Shown here piece after piece: positions 29,950-39,400 of a stretch of 40,469 nucleotides of DNA. Location: positions 2,504,640-2,545,108 of the forward strand of contig BFEA01000141.1 of assembly GCA_003427395.1 (NCBI GenBank), in the 5' to 3' direction. The notes under the pieces are model-generated. The model was not told where the DNA came from. It saw only the letters and a program-made list of their open reading frames with translations, and did not search any database. Position numbers and translations under genes: made by a program. Positions within the stretch are counted from its first letter, which is position 1, and every line of letters starts with the position of its first letter. The DNA comes from Chara braunii. Taxonomy: Eukaryota; Streptophyta; Charophyceae; Charales; Characeae.

Positions 29950-32580
29950 AGGGCAAGGGATCATTTCCTCAAGGGGTCAAGATGTGACCTTGAGCGCCTG
30001 AGAGGTATTATACCAAAAGAGGAGTACTTGAAGAAGAAGAAGGGGAGGTCAGCTGCCAGGTCCAAGTTGGGGGTCATCATGACAGAGCCCGAAACGGAGG
30101 AGTCATCAAAGGATGAGAATGCTCCACGAACGTTGGCATTAGGAGTTGTGGATCCATCAAGGTCTGCGGTAGGGCTCTGCCAGACGACGATCACGGACAG
30201 AGCCGCTATCATTACGACACACGAGAAAACGCAGCGCACGATAGACGACTGGATGATGACCGAATGCATTGCGTTCAACATGATGAAGAGCGAATACTGG
30301 GACAAAATGGTGCACGCGCTAAAAGGATTCAGGTACGTGAAGTTCAAAAACACAAGAGCGAAGAGGGTCGAATTCATAAGGGGCAGGGTCGGGAAGAGGG
30401 TGGAGTTGCGATAGGAGTGGCCAACCACTGGCTGCATGTTGCAGCTTGATGGTTGGCCAGATTGCTGACAGAGACCACACATCAATATGATGGTCTCCTT
30501 CCCTAAGGGCTCCATCTTTCAGAGGTGTGTGTGTATCTCATGGTGCAACAAGGACGCCTCAGCATACTACACCATTTTGAAGAGGGCAATAGAGGAGAGG
30601 TGTGGAGGCATGGTGGTGGTCATTATGGCTGCGAGGCGAATAATTGAAGCAGATTACCCGCACATCTTCTCTGTCCCGTGCATAGCACACTCCCTCGACT
30701 TGATGTTCGAGTTCAGGAAGATCGGGTGGGTCAATGCAATAATAAAGAGGGTATCGGAAGTTGCAAGTTCTTCACGAACCATTCGCAGGTGTGGGACCTC
30801 CTGATCCACTATTCCAATGGCGGTGTCATGTCAAAACCGGGTTCGACCCGATTTGCCACCAAGTTCATCATGATGTCGAGCCTGTAGAGGTTGTATTTGC
30901 CATTGCATGAGTGTGTGACAAATGATGACTGGAAGCCAGCAATCGTGCACACTTCGTAGCGCGAACTGTTTGTGAAGGCGACCCATTCCATCTTGGACAA
31001 CACCTTCTGAGCGCATGTCGAGAAGGTGATGCAGATGTCCAAGCACCTGCTCAAACTTTTGAAGAAGGTCGACGGCGCGAGCCCCACCATTAGTAAGGTG
31101 TACACCCATATGGACAACGCAACGGAGAAATTAAGGGCAAGCAAGCACTTTGCCGAAGCGGGGAGGAGGAACTCAAGGAGATCATCATGCGGCGATGGAA
31201 TGCAATGACATCACCACTGCATTGTGTTGCACTGTTCTTGGATCCAGAGTACAGGGCGTTCCGACCGAAAACGGATGCAGAGGTTGCAGATGAGTTTTTG
31301 ATGTGGATTTACTCGTAGTGCGACGCATAGGTTTGTTCTTGGATCGAGGGCACGGAGAGACACAATTGTGAAGATGCAAGGACACATGCAGGTTTGATGC
31401 AGCCGGGTGGATCCGGAGTACAAGGCGTCGCGGCTGGAAACGGACGCAGAGGTTGCAAATGGGTTTTTGATATGGGTTTACTCTTGGTGCAAAGAATCTT
31501 CATATGTTGAGGTTGACGCAGAGTTTGTTCTTGGATCGAGGGCACCGGGAGACAAAATTGTGAAGGTGCACGGACACAAGCAGGTCTGCTGCAGCCGGCG
31601 AGGTGGCGGAGGAAATGGTGCAGTGACATGCCCATCCTCCAGAAACAAGTCTTTCGTCTGCTTGGACAAGCGTCCTCCTGCTCTTGTTGCAAGAGCGGAT
31701 TCATAGCCGTCTCCATAACAACCTCGGTGCCATCAAGCTTAGCACGCTGGTTTTCAACAGATGGAACCGGTGTTTGTTGGATGCCTTGATTAAGAAGCCA
31801 AAGGCTGATAAGGATTCTACGAAATGGGAAGAGGATGAACTGGCGGAAGATCTCACACGGGATGAGATGGCAGCAGATGCACGACTGTGGTTGGCAGAGT
31901 GGCGTGCCCGGCTTCACAGAACAGAGCCGGTTCCTGATGCAGGTGAGAGCGATGAATCAGGCTCTGACAACGACGACGACATTCCTACCACAAACGCCAG
32001 CTCGAGAGGAGTTCACAATCCAGCGTCATCGGCTGCACAGCAATCTGCTTGAGCTCGAGAGGGAGCTCAACGAGTCATGGAGGAAGGCCACAAAGGCTTC
32101 CAATTTTCTGGCCCCTCCAACATTTGCATGAGTTGGATCAGGCCACAAGGACCATGACCATTGAGCATGCCAACAAATACAAAGCTGCGAGGGCAATTGC
32201 ATGTGCACCGACCTCGATCCCGACCAAACGAGGGAGGGGGAGACCTTGGAAGGAGGCTGCAACTCAACGGGGGACAGGTGATGAGGAGGTTGAGATGGCA
32301 ATTTGGCGGGTGGTCCTGCACCCACACATGTCAAAAGAAAGCGCGGACGACCACGGAAGGAGAGGAGGGGGAAGCAGCACCAAAAGGGACAAGCAGCGAT
32401 GAAAGTGGTGGCAGTGGCGATGGTCGTGACGGGAGTGGCAGCAGCAATGGGACCAATGGAGGTGGCAAGGAGGATGAAAGTGAAGGCGATGAGAAAGACG
32501 ACAGTTTGTTGGAGGAAGAGGGCGACTCCGAATCAGAAGCCCTATCTAAACTGCATAACATCCCACTGACGAGCACGCGC
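29950..32580 (+). pseudogene. hAT-family transposase (DUF659 type), inactivated
   Basis: Cut-and-paste DNA transposase remnant. Recognisable blocks, spread over all three frames: an N-terminal piece RDHFLKGSRC that fits the end of a BED zinc finger (about 29957-29990); QTTITDRAAII, then IAFNMMKSEYWDKMVHALKGF; the DUF659 block TGCMLQLDGWPDC, a TGA, then HINMMVSFPKGSIF (about 30430-30530); YPHIFSVPCIAHSLDLMFE (30655-30710), where the hAT RNase-H-like fold continues; PGSTRFATKFIMMSSL; LHCVALFLDPEYRAF; and the C-terminal dimerisation region RLHNNLGAIKLSTLVFNRWN (about 31700-31765). Stops and frame changes are numerous and a tandem duplication sits at 31240-31599. The tail carries two AT-hook-like clusters (32226-32252 and 32333-32359) and an acidic Ser/Gly-rich end. 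Terminal inverted repeats were not found. Confidence 0.85.
31240..31599 (+). repeat. Tandem duplication inside the hAT transposase
   Basis: Both copies begin GGATCC(A/G)GAGTACA, at 31240 and 31409, and end CAGCCGG. The left copy (169 bp) lacks an internal stretch of roughly 20 bp present in the right copy (191 bp). The copies differ at many sites, so the duplication is old. Confidence 0.85.
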
Positions 32581-32581
32581 G

Positions 32582-32582
<1 letters not shown>

Positions 32583-32641
<59 letters not shown>
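32583..32641. repeat. (GA)n microsatellite
   Basis: About 59 bp of GA directly after the transposase tail. Open frames through it give only Arg-Glu strings. Confidence 0.96.
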
Positions 32642-32646
<5 letters not shown>

Positions 32647-32942
32647 AGTACTCCCAGTCTGAATATTCTGAAGTTCTGAATTGAACTTCAACGTTCAAAC
32701 TTTCAACTTATATGAAGTTATGAACTTAAATTACTTAATTCAAAGTTCAAACTTCAGAGTTAATCAAACTTTTTTTTTTTTTTTCTCTCTTTAGTCTTGT
32801 GCCTGCTTTGCACTGTTTGCAATTCTGCATGTCTGCTAGTTGAATGTGCTTGTAGATTTGCTGCAAGGCAGGTGCTCTGCTGCCTGAACTACGAAGTGCA
32901 AAGCAGGTGAGTGCATGCCAACCCCTTTTTTTTTTTTTTTTT

Positions 32943-33072
32943 TGGGTCCGGACATTTTTCACCCCTTGACACCGGTCCGTACTGTCCGGGTCCGATCGTT
33001 CCTGGATCACCGGACAGTTCGGCCCGGTCCAGACACTCGTCCGGAATACAGTCCGGAAGTGTCCGGTGTCTG
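32943..33072. repeat. GTCCGG/CCGGAC motif cluster
   Basis: Eight or more GTCCG(G) words in both orientations in 130 bp, including the palindrome GTCCGGAC at 32946. They are preceded by a T tract of about 21 bases. Such subterminal motif clusters are typical of hAT transposon ends, and the transposase remnant lies 360 bp to the left. Membership in that element is inferred. Confidence 0.6.
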
Positions 33073-33240
33073 AATCCGCGGTTACCATGGTATATACCAT
33101 GCACAACTCCTCCCACCTGTTTTCTACTCTGGAAATTCTCTCTTTTCTTTTCCCTCCCACCTCTCTTGCTAGACTTCACTTCTTCCATACACCAGCACCA
33201 CCTGGTGTTCACCCCCAAAAACCAGCTGAAGATTTATTTC

Positions 33241-33359
33241 ATTCTCGTCTGCTGCTCTGGAATCTGGGACATCTTACATAGAGAACAGAAAACAACTGCA
33301 TTCTGGTCTGCTGCTCTGAAGTCCAGAACATCTTACATAGAGCATAGAAAACAACTGCA
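33241..33359 (+). repeat. 59-bp tandem duplication
   Basis: Two copies of ATTCTSGTCTGCTGCTCTG... ending AAACAACTGCA, starting at 33241 and 33300, with several differences. Confidence 0.85.
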
Positions 33360-34697
33360 TGATAAGAACCACATCCAATAGCATTTTATTCCAAGACTTT
33401 TACACCCTTTCGGCCCTTGAACCAAAAGAGAACACGAATAGAACATCCCAGAAACCACTCCAAAAACACTGAAGGGTGCTTCACACTTTTGACCGTTTTA
33501 TGTGAGGAACGCAGGCTTTTCGAGCCTGGTCCCCCACCCCCCCACAAGAGCCACCACCACTTTATATCATTCGGCCACAACAGAGGAGGGGAGAAATAGG
33601 GCACTTAGATTCTGATTCTAAAATGGCATAACCAGCCCTGCCAGGATGCACCTGAACGTGAACAATGCCCAAGTGCATGATCTAGACCTGGACGTACAGA
33701 TGCCCAGGTGTATCCTAACACAGCTAGTCTTTGAATGTCAAGGAAGAGCTATGTTCCTGGCACTTCCTGCCCTTCACAGAAAGGAAAGGAGGGAAATTGG
33801 CTTTCACACAGATAAAAGAGAGGTATGCACTGCTTTGGAAGGCACTATACCGTGCAAGAATCCGAATATACAAAGAATGAAGAACACTCCAATCAACTTG
33901 GCGTGCATTCAATACGGGTAGGGCTGCCCTCGACGCTCTCTTGAACTCGCAGTCGTTGCAGCATTTCCGCTGGTCTGACTGATAACCAGTTAAGCCTGTT
34001 TGGGAAGGAAAAGGCCAAAAACTTTGTTTCAGCAAAGAGCCTGTATGGCAAACTCATCCAGTTCATAAACGCTGTTGGATTCTAAGCGACAAATCAAGAA
34101 CTTGATATTGTATTAGACTGAAACGCAAATCACAAAACGGATGTCCGAGGAAACTCAAAACTCATTGTTCAGAGTGCAGTAGACTGACAACCTTATACGA
34201 AGAGTTGCAATTCTGTTGGCCGGCAAGTCACCTCCCTCTCCACTGTAGTTATTTTCCCTTTTCAATATCCTTCCTCGTTTGTGTTCCAGCAACCTTCCTC
34301 TCCTCTCTTTCTCTTGTGTCCCTGCTTAAGGTTCTGCATGGCTAGGGCATGAGACATGGAACTCCTGAAATGAAACCCCCAATGAACTGCAGACCCACAA
34401 TGGAACAATCCATGGAGAAACGAACAAATGATGCTATTTCCCTTACTCTTATTAAGCAAAATCTGGGTCTTGCGTGACACTCCCACCCAGGACTCCGCTG
34501 CCCTGTGTTGGGAAAGGCGTGGGCCTGGTGCGGGCCCAATGAACAAGAAAACACAAAAAAGCAAAGCACTGGGTGTTGATTTTTTTTCTGGGCCGCAGGT
34601 GTCCTTTCCAGGGCCCAGCGAGCACACACACAAAAAAAAAGTGAATCGCTGGGCACTTCTCTTCCCACAAGGCCTGAATCTTTCCATATTGCTATGT
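33360..34697. other. Unassigned DNA
   Basis: No recognisable coding family on either strand. Near 34500-34640 GGGCCC-type and A-rich segments occur, but no clear repeat. Confidence 0.5.
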
Positions 34698-35993
34698 GTT
34701 ATGATCCTGGCCAATTTCGAAGTACACATTCATCAGATAGTACAATGCTGTCCAATTGCAAAAAGAAATGAATGAACTTGAGAGGAGAGAGAGGGTAAGA
34801 AGAAGACGAAGAAGAAAGAAAGAAGAAGAAGATGATGTACACCAGCATAGACAAATGATAAAGCTCTTCTTCTTCGCCAAACACTCTCCTCCTCCTTTAC
34901 TCCTCCTCTCTTATTCACACAAGAAATAAATAGTACAATGTCGAATGGCTGAACCAGAATCAATGTCCGAATCCCTCTTCTACTGCAGGTATCACTTGAG
35001 GTCCACCATAGCCATGGCTGCCTCTCTCCTTCTTCCTCCTAGACCAAGGCTATAGCGCACTACTGGGGCATGACCTGGCCCTCCAAAGGACAAGACGAAG
35101 CAGCTATGGCTGCTCTAGCTCAGGCCGCCATGTCTGACTCTGCCTCGAAGCTTCTTGGTGTTGCTCTGCCCCAACGGGGGCCTTCCTGCTGCAGCGCCCA
35201 CCAAGGTGATGAAGATGGCTGCCACCATAGCCAGGTAAGTACCTCTGGCCCTCCCCCTTCCTCCTGGTCTTCTTCCTCCTCCGTGTCCTTGCTCCTTCCC
35301 CAGCAGCGCTGCTCCAAGCTAGTGCTGCTCCAGCCAGCGCTCCAACCAGTGTGTCGCCAAACTTGCACACCGACAATGAGGCTGGGCTCTTCGCCCGGCG
35401 GGGAGATATAGCGGCCTGCTTGCCTCTTGGGCAGTGACTTCCAGGCCGCTCGACCTTCCAAGCAACCTGTACCTCCTCCCTTTCAGAGCGAAACATCATT
35501 GCAGACTCTGATATTGCCCGTACAGGCCCTAGACTCAGACTGGTTGGACTGGTACCTGCCTAGACCTAGACTACAACTACTGGGCCTTTAAAAATGCCAA
35601 CTTTTGTCTTCTTCTGCTCGGCCTCAAGTACCCGGCACATCTACCTCTTCGGGGTGTGGTACCAGCCTACCTGCTACTTGAGTGTTTCCCTGCTGCTACA
35701 AGTGTTGCAGGCCTCTTCCCCCACCACTTGAGCGTTTTCCCCGCTGCAATCCTCAATGTCACGGCCACAGGTAAGTACCGGCCCTGAGGGCCCAACGAAC
35801 GAACAAGTCCCCTTGCGGGTCACCCACACACTCGAGCCAACAAGCACTCAGACAGACATGCAAACCAGCAAGCATGCACACACACAGACTTGAGAACTTG
35901 GTAGCAAGCGGGAAACTCAGCAAGGCATTCAGTCCATGAGCAAAACTCAGAAATCAGCTGTGTGCCTCAGTCCGTGTTTGGTCGGGTCATCAC
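34698..35993 (-). mobile_element. 3' LTR of element 3 (~1.3 kb)
   Basis: On the minus strand it begins TGATGACCCGACC just after the polypurine run and ends ...GGATCATAACA at 34698, giving TG..CA ends. Bases 35457-35992 match 13229-13721. TATATC-type sequence lies near 35407 on the minus strand and AGAGCAGCCATAGCT at 35102-35116. The bases after 34698 show no primer site, as expected for a 3' LTR. Confidence 0.6.
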
Positions 35994-36013
35994 NCTNCCC
36001 CCCCCCCCCCCCC
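35994..36013 (-). other. Polypurine tract of element 3 with undetermined bases
   Basis: A run of 16 C on the plus strand (G on the element strand) follows CTCGCTCTTAAG in the element orientation. It is followed by two uncertain bases before the LTR. The homopolymer length is probably unreliable. Confidence 0.7.
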
Positions 36014-36043
36014 TTAAGAGCGAGGTCCCTTCGAGCGAGTAAC

Positions 36044-36560
36044 TCATTCTGAGTCCCCGACAAACGCACGGTAAGGAAACAAAGCAAAGAGATTTCGAGA
36101 GTATTCTATCACAGTGAGCTTTGCAGAGATTTTGGGTACAGCATTATAGGCAATTTGTCGCTCGTAGGCTTTAACAACACGAGGTGCGCTACATAGCAGT
36201 TCCTTCTTGGAGATCCAGTAGAGATCGTCCAATGGGTGATACATAAAGTGAACCTGGTACTGTCTGTTACGTCCTTTCCTACGTGCTGTTTGATTCTATT
36301 GATCTCATGATCGCCATTGATCGCACGGGGAATCATGTCTTCGTGGTAATCGAAGGACTGAGCATCGTGGTGGATATACAGTTTTGATGCATGAAAGACG
36401 GGGTATGTGCGCAAATGAGGCAGCACAACAACGGTGTACGAGGGGCCAAACCCATCCTCGCCAATTACATGCAGAACTTCCCACGGACGGTAATAGAGCG
36501 GAAGAAGTTAGCGTGATACTCCCTCTTCTTCTGAGAATTCAGACATCTTGACCCAGACAT
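36044..36560 (-). pseudogene. Element 3 integrase C-terminus and chromodomain-like tail
   Basis: Minus-strand frames give HLRTYPVFHASKLYIHHDAQ, the same linker as in element 2, then an acidic-basic stretch with DHEINRI. After a frame change comes a segment resembling a chromodomain end (MYHPLDDLYWISKKELL, then APRVVKAYERQ). It ends at a stop at 36044. Frame changes split it, so it is not functional. It is followed within about 30 bp by the polypurine tract. Confidence 0.75.
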
Positions 36561-37593
36561 AACTTCCCGCTTCAATATCTGAAGGTCATCGCTTCTTGTT
36601 TGCATGATGGATCATTGCGTGCTGTCGCTTGGTCATTGTTGAGATGGCAACTTTGAGCAAGCAATCGTACTTGGCCCTGAAGCCAGGCCTGCCGGGTGTA
36701 AAACCAGCTGGTGGTTCAAGGAGTAAGGGGGAGAGCGGATTACAAATCTGTCAACCGTAATGCAGCCTGTTTGGCGTCATGCTGGTGGAAGAATGGATGG
36801 AGTTGATGTACAACCCCTTGACGAAATACAACTCTTCATCCCAAGTTTCGTGATCCGAAATGATTATTTCAGTGCGGAGAAGTTGTAACACAGTCTGGTT
36901 GATTTCCTCATCCAAACCATTGGCTTCGGGATGTCGGCCAAATGTCATGCATAGTCTGAGGCCAAGGAGTTGACGTGAAGTAAGCGCGGGTCCCGATCAC
37001 TCACAAGAGTTTTCAGGGTTCCGAACTGCAGAATGTTCGAACTCACGGAGGAATCAGATTGAGGAATTTAGAGTTTGGGATGTCGGCCAAATGTCATGCA
37101 TAGTCTGAGGCCAAGGAGTTGGGACGTGAAGTCCTTCCATGTGATACTTATGAAGCGCGGGTCCCGATCACTCATAAGAGTTTTCGGGGTTCCGAACTGC
37201 AGAATGTACTTCTGTTCGAACTCACGAATCACCAATTCAGTGGGGGCATGAGATGGCAAAGGAATCAGATTGAGGAATTTAGAGAAGCGGTTAACAATCA
37301 CCATCACTTGCGAATAGTCGTTCTGACTTACCTTTCCCATGTCTGTGAAGTCAATACAGACAGACTCCCCGGGACCATCGGGAATGGGAAGGGGTAAGTA
37401 GCCCCATGGGCTTTTTGATTCGTTGACAGAGTTGACACTCAGCCACAAACTTTTCACCAGATCCCTTCATACCAGGCCAATCAAACTGTCTCCATAGGTT
37501 TCCGTTCATCTTTGGCATGCCGAAAAGTCCACTCCGGCCATTAGCCAAGTCCAATAAGTGTGTGCGAAGAGGCTCATGGTTGGGCACACACAA
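36561..37593 (-). pseudogene. Element 3 integrase
   Basis: Blocks in order on the minus strand: zinc-finger region LLDLANGRSGLFGMPKMNGN to CQLCQRIK (frame 37593-37351), in which both His of the HHCC motif are missing while C-X2-C remains; core with VCIDFTDMGK, VMVIVNRFSKF and MSDRDPRFIS (frame 37457-37068); then MTFGRHPEANGLDEEINQTV with the catalytic Glu and the YINSIHSSTSMTPNRLHYG block (frame 36948-36751). A local tandem duplication (36931-37284) repeats the segment holding the second catalytic Asp and places a second copy of MTFGRHPE beside the first. Confidence 0.88.
36931..37284. repeat. Tandem duplication in element 3 integrase
   Basis: Both copies start ATGTCGGCCAAATGTCATGC (36931 and 37080) and end GAGGAATTTAGAG (37073 and 37284). 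The left copy is 143 bp and the right 205 bp. The left lacks three internal blocks of roughly 20, 8 and 30 bp but is otherwise nearly identical, so the duplication is recent or an assembly artefact. Confidence 0.85.
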
Positions 37594-38563
37594 ACGGTCG
37601 TTATTCCCATAGCGTCGGAAAAACAGTCCTCCATATTCGTGAAAATCAAGCTAACTGTTGGGGTCAGTCCGAAGCCGCTCAAGGATGGGACTAAGGTTCG
37701 GGTCCTTGGCGGTGTGTTCTACGATCTCCTCCTTCAGTTTCTTCCGGAGGTCGTAGGAATTCACAAAGCAAGTCATGTACTCGGGGTGGCGAGACAACGC
37801 ATCAACAACTCGATTATAACAACCCTTTTTGTGTCTTAGTTCAAAGTCAAAAATGTTGATCTTGGAACCAACCAAGTAATGTAAGGGACAAGGTGGTTTG
37901 TTCTTTGATCCACTTCAAACTCTCATGATCTGAGAACACTTCGAGGTGGCGTCCCAAAAGATAGTGCTACCAATGGTCCAAAGTCATACGCAAAGCATAG
38001 AGTTTGCACATGTAGGTGGAAGTAGCTACCTTTTCGTTGGGCATGAGTTTGTTGTAGTACTCGAGCGCCCACAAGCCATCGTCGTCATCTTATTGCAGCA
38101 TTGCGCCAATCCCATACTGGCTCGCATCCGTAGTAACTATGAATGCTTGTTTGGAATCTGCAAGGTGGAGTACAAGATAACTTACCAAGGCCTCTTTTAA
38201 GGTTTGGAATGCAGTCTCACACGTTGTATCCCATGTGTAAGAGACATTCTTACTTGTCAATCAGGACAACGGACGAGCAACAATAGAGAATCGGGGCACA
38301 AACTTCCGATAGTATGATGCAAGACCAAAGAAAGAACGCAATTCACGGATGTTTCTGGGTTGAGGCCAGTCCCGTATGACCTCAACCTTGGTTGCCTCAA
38401 CCTCTAGGCCTGCAGTAGACAACTGATGCCCAAGATAGATGACGTTATCCCTCCCAAACTCAGATTTCTCTAAGTTGAGATGGAGTTGTGTTTTCTTGAG
38501 GATGGTGAACACTTCCTCAAGGTACTTCATATATTCCTCGATGGATTTGCTGAAGATCAGAAT
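37594..38563 (-). pseudogene. Element 3 RT thumb, RNase H and tether
   Basis: Starts on the element strand just after the MITE: SKSIEEYMKYLEEVF, then VIYLGHQLSTAGLEVE and LRSFFGLASYYRKFVPRFS (frame to 38261, TGA). RNase H follows with FIVTTDASQYGIGAMLQ and later VFSDHESLKWIKEQ, broken by TAA and TAG stops and frame changes (about 38250-37880). The tether INIFDFELRHKKGCYNRVVD is in the frame 37875-37651. Sequence similarity places it in the same clade as element 2. Confidence 0.88.
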
Positions 38564-38905
38564 CTACGTAGCACCGTGTTCGCGTTCGGAGGCGAACAGG
38601 AACATGTTCGCCCGAACGCGAACAAGCGCCCAAAACCCTCCGATCGTGAACATAAAAAATATTAAAAAAAAAAAAAACAGTTCTCAAAAAAATCTGAAAA
38701 ACATATATGTTATGTAAAATAACAATGCAAGCAACTTTTGCCTTGGAGTCATGTTCAAATTCGTAGCCAATCATGAGTTAAAAATAAAAAACCGAACTTT
38801 TTATTATTATTTTTTTTTTTACGAAAAAAAATATGTTCGCCCGAACATGTTCGCGAGCTGTTCACGAAAACGTGAAGGGGCGCGAACACGTTCTCCGTGC
38901 TACGC
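38564..38905. mobile_element. 342-bp MITE inserted in element 3 RT
   Basis: The ends are inverted: CTACGTAGCACCGTGTTCGC on the left, and GCGTAGCACGGAG then AACGTGTTCGCG on the right (reverse strand). It is flanked by 10-bp direct repeats, AGATCAGAAT (38554-38563) and AGATTAGAAT (38906-38915), differing at one base. Removing one repeat plus the insert restores the host codons. Both ends are packed with GTTCGCCCGAAC-type palindromes and the core is A/T-rich, with no coding capacity. The repeat length suits a Mutator-like source (9-11 bp) better than hAT (8 bp), but either is possible. Confidence 0.85.
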
Positions 38906-39400
38906 AGATTAGAATATTATCGAGATATACCACCACAAACCAACCAATCTGTTCGTAAGGCTTTCAAAGGTGGTCGGTGCGTTTGTAAGACCGAAGGGCA
39001 TCACGGTAAATTCGTAAAGCCCATCGCGTGTCTTGAACGCAGTCTTGTGGTGGTCTGCAGGATCGACTTCAATCTGGTGGTATCCAGACTTGAGGTCGAT
39101 CTTGGAGAAGACCTTGCAGCCACCAGCAACATCAAGCAAGTCATCTATGCGTAGCAATCGGTATGCATTCTTTCTTGTGATGTGGTTTAGACCGCGATAA
39201 TCAATACACATGCGCAACTTGCCTCCTTTTTTTGGGACAAACAAGACAGGTGCACCAAATTCAAATTAACTATAGGCTTAATCCATCCCTTGTCGATCAT
39301 CTCATCGATTTGTTTACGGAGTTCCTCCAAATCGCCGGATCTCATTTGTATACGCAACCCTTTGGAGGAACAACACCCTCGACTAACTCGATTGTGTGTC
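38906..39400 (-). pseudogene. Element 3 reverse transcriptase, N-terminal part
   Basis: Frame 39244-38909 reads [35 protein letters not shown] and [18 protein letters not shown] frame change then leads into VVYLDNILI, so the catalytic Tyr-Leu-Asp-Asp has become Tyr-Leu-Asp-Asn. The MITE begins a few codons later. Upstream the linker with SGDLEELRKQIDEMIDKG (about 39340-39290) is in a different frame. Confidence 0.9.
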
